Shown: positions 9,112 through 18,611, counted from the first letter of the stretch. The stretch is 64,000 nt of DNA from Nannocystis sp. (GCF_016714285.1 NZ_JADJNN010000008.1:186001-250000), one strand, 5' to 3'. The notes: generated by a model not told the origin, from the sequence alone. Program-made: numbers and translations.

Positions 9112-10407
9112 ATGTCGCTCGCGCACCGCCTCCCGCTCATCCTCACCGCACCGCTCCTCCTCCTCGCCTGCGCCGACGGCGGTGATTCGAGCCACTCCGG
9201 CGGCCAGGGCAGCAGCCCCACGGTCGCCACCTCGGTCACCACCGTCAGCGGCAGCGCCAGCGCCAGCGACACCAGCGACAGCGCCCCCGAGCCGACCGGC
9301 GGCAGCGGCAGCGCCGAGGCCGGTGAGACCGGTCCAGCGACCACCGCTCCGATGACCGGCGAGGCCACCAGCGACGACCCCGGCAGCACCAGCGCGGTCA
9401 CCAGCGCCAGCAGCACCACAAGTCCGGTGACGACCGTCGACCCCGACACGGGCGGCAGCACGGGCGACTGCGCCGAGATCGCCGAGAAGGCGATGAACAA
9501 GAAGCAGCCCGCCGACATCATCTTCGTGATCGACAACTCGGGCAGCATGCAGATCGAGGCCGCCAGCGTAAAGGCCAACATGAACGCCTTCTCGACCAAG
9601 ATCATCAACAGCGGCATCGACGTGCACGTGGTCCTGATCTCGGCCATCAGCGGCAGCACCGGCATGTGCATCGATAAGCCGCTCGGCAGCGGCGGCTGCC
9701 CGGCCAAGGACACCAACCTGCCCAAGTTCCTCCACATCAACGACGAGGTCGGGAGCAACAACCCGCTGCAGAAGCTGCTCGACCACCACCCCGACTGGAA
9801 GGACCAGATGCGGGTCGACGCCAGCAAGCACATCGTCGTCGTCTCCGACGACGACAGCGACCTCGCGGCCAACGCCTTCGACACCGCCTTCAAGGCGCTG
9901 GACCCCAGCTACAAGGACTACAAGTTCCACGCGATCGTCGGCGCGAAGGACTCCGGCGACGTGCTGTGGTGCGTCAGTGACCCGGTCTGCTGCGCCTTCA
10001 CGGCCGCGGCCGGCAAGGTCTACCTCGAGCTCATCAACAAGACCGACGGCGTATACGGCGACCTGTGCAAGCAGGACTTCACCCCCGTGTTCAACACGCT
10101 CTCGACCGAGGTGATCCAGAACGCGGGCCTGGCCTGCGAGTGGGCGATCCCCAAGCCGATGAACGAGGACGTGATCGACTACGACAAGGTCAACGTCGAC
10201 TTCAACGACGGCATGGGCAACGTGCTCCCGATCGGCAAGGTCGACAGCCCGGCCGCCTGCGCCGACGTGGTCGACGGCTGGTACTACGACGACCCGAACA
10301 TGCCGACCAAGATCCTCGTGTGCCCGCAGACCTGCGCCAAGATCCAGCTCGCGCCGATGGCCAGCATGGCGATCAAGTTCGGCTGCGAGACGATCATCGC
10401 CCAGTGA
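9112..10407 (+). CDS. VWA-domain lipoprotein
   Basis: A signal peptide ends in LLLLAC, with the lipid-bearing Cys at about residue 20. A linker of about 100 residues rich in Ser, Thr, Gly and Ala follows, then a von Willebrand factor A domain from about residue 132. The metal-ion adhesion site is visible as FVIDNSGSM (D-x-S-x-S), and HIVVVSDDDSD supplies the later acidic strand. VWA domains bind metal and mediate protein contacts, so a surface adhesive or scaffold role is likely but unproven. The C-terminal third contains paired cysteines (WCVSDPVCC, CPQTCAK). I chose the ATG at 9112 because it starts directly at the signal peptide; an in-frame upstream start adds six residues. Confidence 0.88.
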   Translation: MSLAHRLPLILTAPLLLLACADGGDSSHSGGQGSSPTVATSVTTVSGSASASDTSDSAPEPTGGSGSAEAGETGPATTAPMTGEATSDDPGSTSAVTSASSTTSPVTTVDPDTGGSTGDCAEIAEKAMNKKQPADIIFVIDNSGSMQIEAASVKANMNAFSTKIINSGIDVHVVLISAISGSTGMCIDKPLGSGGCPAKDTNLPKFLHINDEVGSNNPLQKLLDHHPDWKDQMRVDASKHIVVVSDDDSDLAANAFDTAFKALDPSYKDYKFHAIVGAKDSGDVLWCVSDPVCCAFTAAAGKVYLELINKTDGVYGDLCKQDFTPVFNTLSTEVIQNAGLACEWAIPKPMNEDVIDYDKVNVDFNDGMGNVLPIGKVDSPAACADVVDGWYYDDPNMPTKILVCPQTCAKIQLAPMASMAIKFGCETIIAQ

Positions 10408-10486
10408 CCGGGCGCCCGCGTGGGGCCGGACGAAGCGCGACCGCGGCGAGGGACTGCGCCTCGCACCGCGGCGAGGCGCCTCCCGC

Positions 10487-11848
10487 TCACAGGCCCACGA
10501 ACTGCTGCATCGGCACGCCGACGCGCTGGGCCCACGCGTCCTCGTTGTGCATCGCCCCGGGCTCGTAGACGTACCAGAGGTCGTCGCCCTCGCTGTAGCC
10601 GAGCCCGGTCAGGACGTCGCGCAGCTGGGCGTTCTCGCAGTAATTGTCGGCCGCGCCCGGGTCGTCGTCGTCGACGCCGTCCATGTCCGCGTCGCCGCAG
10701 GTGCCCTGGCCGCCGGAGTCGATGTAGATCGCGAAGTCCCGCTTCCCGGCGGCCGCGTAGCGCTCGATCATCGTCTCGTTGTGCAGGGAGATCGAGCCCC
10801 AGCCCATGGTGCCCGAGAGGCTGATCGCCATCGCGTAGCGCTGCGGGTAGAGGTCGGCGATCACCAGCGAGACCAGTCCGCCGAGCGAGGAGCCCATGGT
10901 GCCGACCACCGCGGCCTCGCCGTAGGCGGCCTCCATGCGCGGCCGGATGACGCCGTCGACCAGCTCCGCGTAGGCCTCGGCCTGCCCGCCGATCATGTCG
11001 ATGTCGATGATGTCGGGGACGTGGGTGTACTCGTCGAGGCGGGCCGGGGTGTTGTCGACGCCGATCAGCAGCAGCTCCGGCGGGGCGCTCTCCTGCAGCT
11101 TCCAGTAGCCGAAGGCGGCCTCGGGATCGAAGAGGTTCTGGCCGTCGTGGACGTAGAGCGCGTGGGTGAAGGCGCCGTCCTGGGGGACCAGCACCTGGAG
11201 ATCCCGTGGGCCGAGGCCGGCGCCCTCGAGGCCGAACCAGCGCTCGAGGTGGGCCGCGCTGGCGCGCACGAGCGAGATGCGACCGTTGGCGTCGTAGTCG
11301 TAGCGGCGGCCGAGTGGGTCGGCGATCCAGTCGTCGGCGGCGAGGTCGTGGAACTTGTAGCGGCTGCCGTCGGGCGCGGGCAGCTCCGCCTCGGCCCACC
11401 ACAGCGCGCCGGTCTGCTGCAGGTCGGCGCCGGCCCAGGCGTCGTGGTCACCCGCGAGCTGCCACTGACCCGGGCCGCACAGGCAGGCGAACAGGTAGCT
11501 GCCGCCCTGGCTCTGCACCGGCAGGCCGCCGCGCCCGGCGATCGTCTGCAGTGCCTCGTCGGGGTCGACCTCGCCGGCGATCGCCATTCGCAGCAGCGCC
11601 TCGTCGTCGGGCAGCGCCGGGCCGCCGGTGGTGGCGTCGTCGGTGGTGGCGTCAGTGGTGGCGACGTCGGTGGTGGCGCTGCTCGTGCTCGCGTCGGTGG
11701 TCGGGGTCGGCTCGCCGGTGCTCGTGGCCACGGTCGTGGCCCACGAGTCGGGGCCGTCGGTCGAGCTGGCCTGGGTGGTCGAGGGGCCGCCCGCGTCGGG
11801 CGAGCAGACTGTGAGTGCCAGCGTGGCGAGGAGCGGGGGGAGGCGCAC
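10487..11848 (-). CDS. Secreted putative esterase (enterochelin-esterase-like)
   Basis: The C-terminal half is an alpha/beta hydrolase of the putative-esterase (Fes/esterase D) type: a LYVHDGQNLFD strand-loop, the nucleophile elbow in TMGSSLGGLVS, and a late His in EPGAMHNEDAW. Between these, DADMDGVDDDD resembles a Ca-binding loop. The part before the hydrolase (RYKFHDLAADDWIADPLGRRY) resembles the E-set domain that precedes the hydrolase in enterochelin esterases. A GTG at 11848 gives a short signal peptide with a Cys (LALTVC), so lipidation is possible, but the residue before the Cys is unusual for a lipobox. A Thr/Ser linker follows. The substrate is unknown; siderophore or ester hydrolysis at the surface is the likeliest role. 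Confidence 0.8.
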   Translation of the reverse strand: MRLPPLLATLALTVCSPDAGGPSTTQASSTDGPDSWATTVATSTGEPTPTTDASTSSATTDVATTDATTDDATTGGPALPDDEALLRMAIAGEVDPDEALQTIAGRGGLPVQSQGGSYLFACLCGPGQWQLAGDHDAWAGADLQQTGALWWAEAELPAPDGSRYKFHDLAADDWIADPLGRRYDYDANGRISLVRASAAHLERWFGLEGAGLGPRDLQVLVPQDGAFTHALYVHDGQNLFDPEAAFGYWKLQESAPPELLLIGVDNTPARLDEYTHVPDIIDIDMIGGQAEAYAELVDGVIRPRMEAAYGEAAVVGTMGSSLGGLVSLVIADLYPQRYAMAISLSGTMGWGSISLHNETMIERYAAAGKRDFAIYIDSGGQGTCGDADMDGVDDDDPGAADNYCENAQLRDVLTGLGYSEGDDLWYVYEPGAMHNEDAWAQRVGVPMQQFVGL

Positions 11849-11949
11849 GCGCGCGCTTGTAGCAGCTTCGTCGCCGAAAATCACAAGGCGCCCGGCCGCA
11901 GTGCGGTCGGACGCCTCGAAGTGAATGGCGGAGGAAGTGCCAGCGAATG

Positions 11950-12333
11950 CTAGCGGAGCGCCTCGCGCAGACGCGGGAGGGTGTCGGGGATGACGACGCT
12001 GACGAGGATACCGAGCGAGGCCTTGCTGCAATCGACGGCCATACCCCAGCGGTACTTGGGGTCGAGGTCGATGACGACGATCATGACCTGACCGTCCTCA
12101 CCGAGGCGCAGCATGGTCTGGTGGAGGTAGTCAGGCACGGGGAGGCCGGACTTCTTGATCGTCTCGCCGATGCGCTCGCACAGGATGTTGAAGAGGGCGC
12201 AGGCCTTGGGGGAGCTGCGGATGCCGGCGACGGACATGCCAGACGATTTGCTGAACACGTCCGCGGCAGCCAAGCCGCCCTGCAAGCCGTCTTCGACCTC
12301 GGCCATCAGTGCATTTACGGTCTTCAGGTTCAT
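11950..12333 (-). CDS. Small Roadblock/LC7-like protein
   Basis: A 127-residue soluble protein with no signal peptide. Its pattern, an N-terminal helix (MNLKTVNALMAEVEDGLQG), a hydrophobic strand (SGMSVAGI), a second helix around CALFNILCERIGETIKK, then GQVMIVVIDLDPKYRWGMAVD and a last strand/helix, fits the Roadblock/LC7 fold. In bacteria that fold regulates small GTPases (MglB and relatives). The similarity is by pattern only. An AAGGAA ribosome-binding site lies 7 nt upstream of the ATG. It is the last gene on the strand after the kinase-tryptophanase-regulator set, 213 bp downstream of the response regulator, so it may be an output partner or an independent unit. Confidence 0.65.
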   Translation of the reverse strand: MNLKTVNALMAEVEDGLQGGLAAADVFSKSSGMSVAGIRSSPKACALFNILCERIGETIKKSGLPVPDYLHQTMLRLGEDGQVMIVVIDLDPKYRWGMAVDCSKASLGILVSVVIPDTLPRLREALR

Positions 12334-12387
12334 TTCGAGGTTCCTTCGTGATCTCTGGCGGTCGCGGTCTCGCGGCCCAAGCCGAAC

Positions 12388-12496
12388 GCCCCGGCATCCT
12401 AACTCGCTTCCGGGGCTGACTCCATCAAATTTTCAACCCGGGCCCAGGTGGCGCTGGACTGTCGCGGGCGGCCCCAGGCTGGCCAAATCAGGCCAG
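12388..12496 (-). terminator. Two stem-loops between the response regulator and the Roadblock-like gene
   Basis: GCCCCGG/CCGGGGC arms (12388-12394 and 12410-12416) and CTGGCC/GGCCAG arms with a 6-nt loop (12479-12496) lie in the 213-bp gap. Neither has a long T run on the minus strand. They could end the upstream transcript or sit in the leader of the Roadblock-like gene. Confidence 0.3.
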
Positions 12497-12546
12497 GAAA
12501 ACGACGTCTGCTGGCGCGTTCGCGGGCCCGGCGGGTCGCCGAGCGT

Positions 12547-13014
12547 TCAGAAGCTCAGGCCCCGGATCGGGTCTGGCTCGTCCTTCTGGCTCTCCTTGAG
12601 GTAGTGCTGGGCCGCGCGGCGAAGCAGCGTCTTCAGCTCTTCGGTGTCCCAGGGCTTGGTGACGTACTGCCACATGAGGCCCTCGTTGAGACCGCGGATA
12701 ACCACATTGATGTCCGCATAACCAGTGATGAGGATGCGGACGGGCGTCGGGTTAATCGCCTTGAGCTTGCCGAACAGCTCCACGCCGGTCATCTCCGGCA
12801 TGCGCTGGTCGCTGAGGACGAGGTGGATCTCTTGATCGCGGAAGATCTGCAGCGCCTCGGCGCCGGAGTTGGCCGTGTGGACCTTGAACATGTCGCGGAA
12901 GCTCTCCTCAAGCGTGTTGAGGATGCCGCGCTCGTCGTCGACGATGAGCAGGGTCAGCGTCTTCTTGTTCTCGGTCCCGAGGGCGCCGGTCTTCTGGTAT
13001 TCCTTCCAACTCAT
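12547..13014 (-). CDS. Single-domain response regulator
   Basis: A receiver domain with a short N-terminal extension and about 25 residues after it, 155 residues in all, with no DNA-binding or enzymatic output domain. Phosphorylation residues are complete: acidic pair D26-D27 (LLIVDDE), phosphoacceptor D69 (LVLSDQRMPEMTG), T97 region (LITGYAD) and K120 (YVTKPWD). The GYAD...YVTKPWD pattern is typical of receivers related to RpfG and HupR. It lies 130 bp after tryptophanase on the same strand, with the histidine kinase just before that, so the kinase is the likely phosphodonor. A GAGG sequence precedes the ATG. Output is probably through protein contact. Confidence 0.93.
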   Translation of the reverse strand: MSWKEYQKTGALGTENKKTLTLLIVDDERGILNTLEESFRDMFKVHTANSGAEALQIFRDQEIHLVLSDQRMPEMTGVELFGKLKAINPTPVRILITGYADINVVIRGLNEGLMWQYVTKPWDTEELKTLLRRAAQHYLKESQKDEPDPIRGLSF

Positions 13015-13144
13015 GCGATACCTCGCTGTCTCGGCCTGCGCCGCGGACGGGCCGAATGTCGGGGAACCAATTGGGCATGGGCATGGGCACGGGCCGGGCT
13101 GGCCGTGGCGGTCCCAATGGTGTCATTCGTTGGGGAGAGCGCGC

Positions 13145-14563
13145 TCACGGTAGGTCTCCTGTACCACCGTCCGCGCCGCGTACGTAGCGAAATGTGGACG
13201 CGAAGTGGCGGATTCCCGGCGCCTCGACCTCGAATCGCAGGCCGTGGCGCAGTTTGGGGCCCTTCTCCTCGAACACGCTGCGGATTACGTCGGCGACGTA
13301 CTCGAGGTGCTCAAAGGTGTAGACGCGCCGGGGGATGGTGACGCGGCACAGGTCGAGGTTCGGGCGGATGTTCTCGCCGGTGTCGGGGTCGCGGCCGATG
13401 AGCACGCTGCCGACCTCGACCGCACGCACGCCGCCCTCCTTGTAGAGCTCGGCGCACAGCAGCTGCGCGGGGAACTCGTCCTCGGGGACGCCGGGGAAGA
13501 ACTTGCGGGCGTCGATGAAGACCGCGTGGCCGCCGATCGGCTCGACGATCGGCACGCCGAACTTCTGCAGGAGCTCGCCGAAGCGGCGGACCTGGCCGAT
13601 GCGGTAGGCCAGGTACGACTCGTCGGTGACCTCGCGCAGGCCCTGGGCCAGCGCCTCCATGTCAGCGCCCGACATGCCGCCGTAGGTGTAGAAACCCTCG
13701 AACAGGATCGTCGGGGCCTTGAGGCGCTCGTACAGGAGGTCGTCGCGCACCGCGATGAAGCCGCCCATCGGCACCAGCGCGTCCTTCTTGGCGCTCATGA
13801 TGCACGCGTCGGTGTACGAGCACATCTCCTGCACGATCTCTGGCACGGACTTGTGGGCGTAGCCGGTCTCGCGGGTCTTGATGAAGTAGGCGTTCTCGGC
13901 GAAGCGGGCGGCGTCGAGGACCACGAGCAGGCCGTACTGGTCGGCGACGCGGCGGACCTCGCGGATGTTGGCCATCGACACCGGCTGGCCGCCGCCGGAG
14001 TTGCAGGTCACGGTGACGAGCACGTAGGCGACGTGGCGGGCGCCGTACTCGCGGATGACGCTCTCGAGGCGGGGGATGTCGATGTTGCCCTTGAAGGGGT
14101 GGTAACCCTCCGAGGTGCGGCCGGCGTCGATTGTGCAGTCGATCGCGCGACCGCCCGCGAACTCGATGTGGGCCTTGGTCGTGTCGAAGTGCGAGTTGCC
14201 GGGCACGATCATGTGCTTCTTGATCAGCACGAAGTCGAAGACCCGCTCGCCGGCGCGGCCTTGATGGACCGGGATGGTGTAGCGGTAGCCCATCGACTCG
14301 CGGATCTGCCGCTCCATCTCGAAGAAGGAGCGCGAGCCGGCGTAGGCCTCGTCGCCGATCATCATGCGGCCCATCTGATGGACCGAGAGGGCCCCGGTGC
14401 CGCTGTCGGTGATGAGGTCGATGTAGACCTCGTGCGAGCCGAGGCGGAACAGGTTGTTGCCGCAGGCTTCGATCCTGCGGACCCGCTCCTCGTACGGCAG
14501 CAGCGAGATCGGTTCGACGACCTTGGCCCGGTACGGGATGATCTGTCGCTCAGGTTTCCTCAT
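13145..14563 (-). CDS. tnaA: Tryptophanase (tryptophan indole-lyase)
   Basis: This PLP enzyme splits L-tryptophan to indole, pyruvate and ammonia. Its 472 residues match the family length. The Schiff-base Lys lies in SAKKDALVPMGG (about 259). Two features separate it from the sister family tyrosine phenol-lyase. Where the lyase has Arg in a GVRSMERG motif that recognises the phenol, this protein reads GVRAVEVGS, like tryptophanase. The C-terminal IRHFAS keeps the His corresponding to E. coli His463, where the phenol-lyase has Phe. Some stretches (GVPIVEPIGGHAVF) still resemble phenol-lyase, so activity should be tested. The start codon overlaps the kinase stop by 4 nt (ATGA), indicating translational coupling. 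The expected TnaC leader is absent. Confidence 0.92.
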   Translation of the reverse strand: MRKPERQIIPYRAKVVEPISLLPYEERVRRIEACGNNLFRLGSHEVYIDLITDSGTGALSVHQMGRMMIGDEAYAGSRSFFEMERQIRESMGYRYTIPVHQGRAGERVFDFVLIKKHMIVPGNSHFDTTKAHIEFAGGRAIDCTIDAGRTSEGYHPFKGNIDIPRLESVIREYGARHVAYVLVTVTCNSGGGQPVSMANIREVRRVADQYGLLVVLDAARFAENAYFIKTRETGYAHKSVPEIVQEMCSYTDACIMSAKKDALVPMGGFIAVRDDLLYERLKAPTILFEGFYTYGGMSGADMEALAQGLREVTDESYLAYRIGQVRRFGELLQKFGVPIVEPIGGHAVFIDARKFFPGVPEDEFPAQLLCAELYKEGGVRAVEVGSVLIGRDPDTGENIRPNLDLCRVTIPRRVYTFEHLEYVADVIRSVFEEKGPKLRHGLRFEVEAPGIRHFASTFRYVRGADGGTGDLP

Positions 14564-16575
14564 GTGCTCCCCACGGAGGTGGTCTTCGGCGCCTCCGCAT
14601 CCACCGGGAAGCGGATGAGGAAGGTGACGCCGGTCGGATCGTTGCGCCGCACCGAGATGGTGCCGCGGTGCTCCATGATGATTCGGTAGCTGATCGAGAG
14701 GCCGAGCCCCGTGCCCTTGCCGACCGGCTTGGTGGTGAAGAACGGGTCGAAGATCTTCGACATGTTCGCCTCGCTGATGCCCTCGCCGTTGTCCGAGACC
14801 GTGATCTCGACGAAGCCCTCGTTCTCGCGTGTGCGCACCGCGACCTCCCCTCCACGCTGACACGCGTCGATGGCGTTGTTCACAAGGTTTAGTACCACCT
14901 GGTTCAGCTTCGCTGGGAAGCACGAGTGCGGGCGTGCCAGCCGCAGCTCGGACACCAAAGTCACGCCTTTGTCGCGCGCGTTGTTGCCGAGGATCATCAG
15001 CGTCTGGCGGATGCCCTCGTCGATGTCTGCGGTCTGGAATTGCGCCTCGTCGAGTCGGGCGAAATTGCGCAGCCCGAGCACGATCTCCGCCATGCGATCG
15101 AGGCCGATGAAGCTCTCCTCGAGCACCTTCTGCGTGCGCGCGAGCAGCTCCTCGATCGAGCCCTCGTCGGCCTCCTTGCGGCGCAGGACGTAGGTGAAGA
15201 AGTCGCGGAGCATGTCGAGCTGCCGCGGCGGCGGGAGCGAGCCGAGCTCGTTGCTGACGTCCTTCACGTCGGCGGCGAGGGCCTTGTCCTGGGCCAGCTT
15301 CTCGAGCGTGGTGCGGCCGGCGGCGATGCGCTCCGACTGCGGGCCGTCGACCCGCGCGAGCCAGTTCGTGGCGGCCAGGCGGCGGCTGACCGAGGTGACG
15401 CGGGCGTGGGCGAGGTGGGTGTTGTTGCGGCTGAAGGCGAGGGGGTTGTTGATCTCGTGGGCGACGCCGGCGGTGAGCTGGCCGAGGCTGGCGAGCTTCT
15501 CGCTCTGGACCAGCTGGGCCTGCGAGGTCTTGAGCTCGTGCAGCTGCTCCTTGACGGTGTCGTAGAGCTGGTTGTTGGTCAGCGAGACGGCGGCCTGGCT
15601 GGCCAGCGAGAGGGTGAGCTCGAGCGACTGGTCGTCGTAGGGGATGACGACCTCGTCGATGTTGCCGGCGCGCAGCTCGGCCGCCCGCGAGGTCTTGCGG
15701 TTGATGAGCTGGAGCACCCCGATCACGCGGTCCTCCTGGTTCTTCATCGGCAGGACCAGCATCGAGCGGGTGCGGTAGCCGGTGCGCTGATCGAAGGCGG
15801 GGCTGAAGCTGAACTCGGCGCGCGGGTCGAGCTCGTAGACGTTGGGGATGTTGAGCGGCTCACCGGTGGCGGCGACGTAGCCGGCGAGGGTCGACTTGCT
15901 GACGGGGATGGCGAACTTGACGAGCTCGAGGTCGGGCAGCGAGTCGTTCTGCGAGCTGGTGAAGCGCAGGCGACCCTGGCCCTCGTCGTCGCGCTCGAGG
16001 ATGTAGAGCGAGCCGGCGTCGGAGCTGGTGAAGTCGCGGGCCGTGGTGAGGATGAAGTTGAGCAGGCGCTCCGGGTCGCGCTCGGCGGACAGGGCGATGC
16101 CGATGCGGTTGAGCTTGGTGATCTCGCCGGCGAGGCGGCGGCGCTCGTGCTCGAGGGCGAAGCAGCGGTCGGCGGCGGCGGCCTCGCGCACGGCGCAGCG
16201 CAGCGCGACGGCCAGCGCCTGCGGGTCGCCGTCGGGCGGGAGGATGAAGGAGAGGGCGTCGCCGAGGCGCTCGCGCAGGTTCGCGGCCGCGGGCGCGGGC
16301 AGCAGCGCGAGCACCCGCAAGGTGTGTCCGGGGGCGACGCGCAGCTCGGTGCCCTGCAGCGCCTCGTCGAGCAGCACGACGAGCGGCCGGCCGCGGCGGT
16401 TGCTCAGGGCCCGCTCGAGCTCGGCACGGTCGAGCGCTCGCAGCTCGCCAGGGAGGCCGGCGCCAGCCGCCGCGAGCGGGGACTCGGCGAACGAGCGCGA
16501 GCACAGCACGAGCGGTCTGGACTCGTCGGGGGCATGCACCGAAGCTGTCTCATTCGAATGCACCTGGGTGGCCAT
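14560..16575 (-). CDS. GAF-domain sensor histidine kinase
   Basis: A soluble hybrid of about 671 residues with no membrane segment. Residues up to about 140 resemble a degenerate receiver (PLVVLLDEAL, LRVLALLP). A GAF domain at about 170-310 (DAGSLYILERD, SMLVLPMKN, VIGVLQLINRK) should bind a small ligand. A linker leads to the HisKA motif GVAHEINNPLAF (phospho-accepting His about 372), and the ATPase domain follows with N box VNNAID, G1 DNGEGI, F box FDPFFTTK and G2 GTGLGL. I chose the ATG at 16575 (MATQVHSNE), since the frame upstream is repeat sequence. Its TGA overlaps the tryptophanase ATG. A cytosolic sensor coupled to an indole-producing enzyme suggests that it senses tryptophan, indole or a related cue. 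Confidence 0.92.
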   Translation of the reverse strand: MATQVHSNETASVHAPDESRPLVLCSRSFAESPLAAAGAGLPGELRALDRAELERALSNRRGRPLVVLLDEALQGTELRVAPGHTLRVLALLPAPAAANLRERLGDALSFILPPDGDPQALAVALRCAVREAAAADRCFALEHERRRLAGEITKLNRIGIALSAERDPERLLNFILTTARDFTSSDAGSLYILERDDEGQGRLRFTSSQNDSLPDLELVKFAIPVSKSTLAGYVAATGEPLNIPNVYELDPRAEFSFSPAFDQRTGYRTRSMLVLPMKNQEDRVIGVLQLINRKTSRAAELRAGNIDEVVIPYDDQSLELTLSLASQAAVSLTNNQLYDTVKEQLHELKTSQAQLVQSEKLASLGQLTAGVAHEINNPLAFSRNNTHLAHARVTSVSRRLAATNWLARVDGPQSERIAAGRTTLEKLAQDKALAADVKDVSNELGSLPPPRQLDMLRDFFTYVLRRKEADEGSIEELLARTQKVLEESFIGLDRMAEIVLGLRNFARLDEAQFQTADIDEGIRQTLMILGNNARDKGVTLVSELRLARPHSCFPAKLNQVVLNLVNNAIDACQRGGEVAVRTRENEGFVEITVSDNGEGISEANMSKIFDPFFTTKPVGKGTGLGLSISYRIIMEHRGTISVRRNDPTGVTFLIRFPVDAEAPKTTSVGST

Positions 16576-16847
16576 GGTCGGGGATGCGGACGGCAAACAC
16601 AAGCGAAACGGCGGCGCTGCGGCCCACAGCGGACGCCGGTGTATGCACACAGGTCGCGTGGGGCCGCGAGGCCGCGGTGATGTGAGCGAGGCTCGCGGCG
16701 GGCGCATGTGTTCGCCGCGCGGCTCGGCACACATCGTCCGCGGATGCACGTGGCTGCGGCGCTGGGCTCGGCATCGGCGATGCGCCCGGGTGCATCGCGC
16801 GACGTCGCGCGCCGCGGCGTTGCGTTCGGTGGCGACACAAAGGGCGC

Positions 16848-16945
16848 CGCATTGGCCGACGCATTGGCCGACGCAATGGCCGCCGCAATGACACATTGGC
16901 CGCCGCATTGGGAGCCGCATTGGCCGCCGCACTGGCTGACGTCGG
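16848..16945. repeat. 12-bp tandem repeat (GCATTGGCCGAC type) upstream of the kinase gene
   Basis: About seven imperfect units of GCATTGGCCGMC lie within the 425-bp gap between trpB2 and the histidine kinase (16576-17000). The remainder of the gap is GC-rich, without another recognisable element. Because the array is upstream of the kinase start at 16575, variation in copy number could alter the leader or promoter region. Confidence 0.75.
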
Positions 16946-17000
16946 TGGCGACGCCGGTGCATTGCACGTGCCCGCTGGCGCGGCGGGCACGTGCAGGATC

Positions 17001-18368
17001 TCAGTCGACCTTGGGCAGGGCCGCCATCGCGGCCTCGATCGCCTCGGCCGGGTACTCGTAGTCGGCGAGGCTGCCGTTGTTGAACGCGTCGTAGGCCGAC
17101 ATGTCGAAGTGGCCGTGGCCGCAGAGGTTGAACAGGATGACGGGCGATGTGCCGGCCTCGGTGGCCTTGGTCGCCTCGCGGATGACCTGGGCGATCGCGT
17201 GGGAGGCTTCGGGGGCCGGGACGATGCCCTCGCTGCGCAGGAACACGCGGGCCGCGGTGAAGGCCTCGAGCTGGCGGACCGCGTGGGCCTCGATGATCTT
17301 CTGATCGTAGAGCTCGCTGATGATGCTGGCCATGCCGTGGTAGCGCAGGCCGCCCGCGTGCACCGGCGGCGGGATGAAGGCGGCGCCGAGGGTGTGCATC
17401 TTGATCAGCGGGGTCATGCCGGCGACGTCGCCGAAGTCGTAGGCATAGACGCCGCGGGTGAGGCTCGGGCAGGCGGCCGGCTCGACGGCGAGGATCCGGA
17501 TGTCCTTGTCGTGGGCCAGCTTGTCGCGCACGAAGGGCAGGGCGATGCCGGCGAAGTTGCTGCCGCCGCCGGTGCAGCCGATGACGATGTCGGGGTAGTC
17601 GCCGGCGCGTTTGAGCTGCAGCATCGACTCCTGCCCGATGATGGTCTGGTGCATCAGGACGTGGTTGAGCACCGAGCCGAGGGCGTACTTGTACTTGCCG
17701 CCGCTGGTCGCCGCGGCCTCGACGGCCTCGCTGATCGCCATGCCGAGGGAGCCGGTGTTGTTCGGGTCCTTCTCGAGGATGGCGCGGCCGCAGTTGGTGA
17801 GGTTGCTCGGGCTCGCGTTGACCGTGGCGCCGAAGCTCTGGATCATCGAGCGGCGGTGCGGCTTCTGGTCATAGCTGACGCGCACCATCCACACGAAGCA
17901 CTCGAGGCCGAAGAAGTTGCAGGCCTGCGAGATGGCGGTGCCCCACTGGCCCGCGCCGGTCTCGGTGGTGAGGCCCTGCACGCCCTCTTGCTTGTTGTAG
18001 AACGCCTGCGGGACGGCCGTGTTGAGCTTGTGGCTGCCGCTCGGCGAGCCGCCCTCGTACTTGTAATAAATCCGGGCGGTGGTCCCGAGGGCCTTCTCCA
18101 GCCGGCGCGCGCGCAGCAGCGGCGTCGGGCGCCACAGCTTGTAGATCTCACGGACCTCCTCCGGGATCTCGATGAAGCGCTCGCGGCTGACCTCTTGCTT
18201 GATCAGCTCCATCGGGAACAGCGGGGCGAGGTCCGCGGGTCCGATCGGCTGATGCGTCCCCGGGTGTAGCACCGGGGGTAGCGGTCGCGGCAGGTCGGCC
18301 TGGATGTTATACCAGCGGGTCGGGATCGCACTCTGTGGCAGGTCGAATCGCGTCACGGACTCAGTCAT
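17001..18368 (-). CDS. trpB2: Tryptophan synthase beta chain, TrpB2 type
   Basis: It condenses indole (or indole-glycerol phosphate-derived indole) with L-serine to give tryptophan, using PLP. The long N-terminal region with TRWYNIQADLPRP and RPTPLLRARRLEKAL, and 455 residues in total, are typical of the stand-alone TrpB2 group rather than the trpAB-linked TrpB1. PLP Lys lies in GSHKLNTA (about 112); the phosphate loop is GCTGGGSNFAG. No trpA is adjacent, fitting an indole-salvage role. Downstream on the same strand lies the kinase-tryptophanase pair, giving opposing indole-consuming and indole-producing enzymes in one neighbourhood. The start at 18368 (MTESVTRFDLPQ) is the only well-placed ATG. 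Confidence 0.95.
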   Translation of the reverse strand: MTESVTRFDLPQSAIPTRWYNIQADLPRPLPPVLHPGTHQPIGPADLAPLFPMELIKQEVSRERFIEIPEEVREIYKLWRPTPLLRARRLEKALGTTARIYYKYEGGSPSGSHKLNTAVPQAFYNKQEGVQGLTTETGAGQWGTAISQACNFFGLECFVWMVRVSYDQKPHRRSMIQSFGATVNASPSNLTNCGRAILEKDPNNTGSLGMAISEAVEAAATSGGKYKYALGSVLNHVLMHQTIIGQESMLQLKRAGDYPDIVIGCTGGGSNFAGIALPFVRDKLAHDKDIRILAVEPAACPSLTRGVYAYDFGDVAGMTPLIKMHTLGAAFIPPPVHAGGLRYHGMASIISELYDQKIIEAHAVRQLEAFTAARVFLRSEGIVPAPEASHAIAQVIREATKATEAGTSPVILFNLCGHGHFDMSAYDAFNNGSLADYEYPAEAIEAAMAALPKVD

Positions 18369-18539
18369 TCGCGGCTCCAATGCGGCCCATGATATCGCGG
18401 TCACAAGCCCGCGGGAACACTCGATCGTCGATCGCTTGCACGGCGAGCGGCGCGACTTCGCGGCGGAGCGTGGTCGTCGCGATGGGTCGATGCGCGTACA
18501 CGCGTCGGTGCGGCGCGCGGCGGTGCTCGCAGGATGACT

Positions 18540-18557
18540 CTTGGGACATGTCCCAAG
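18540..18557. promoter_or_regulatory. 18-bp perfect palindrome CTTGGGACATGTCCCAAG
   Basis: A gap-free palindrome in the 320-bp interval between the symporter stop and the trpB2 start. It shares the GGACA/TGTCC core of the hairpins found at many gene ends here. It may be an operator for trpB2 or a terminator-like element for the symporter; position alone cannot decide. Confidence 0.5.
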
Positions 18558-18611
18558 GGTCACTGGCAGAATCGCCGCGTCGCGCGCGAACGCCCGAGGG
18601 GTGCTGGACCG

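Noticed and set aside
12547..13014. DNA-binding response regulator
   Set aside because: Only about 25 residues follow the receiver, too few for a helix-turn-helix output domain.
13145..14563. Tyrosine phenol-lyase instead of tryptophanase
   Set aside because: The phenol-binding Arg of GVRSMERG is replaced (GVRAVEVGS) and the tryptophanase His is kept at the C terminus.
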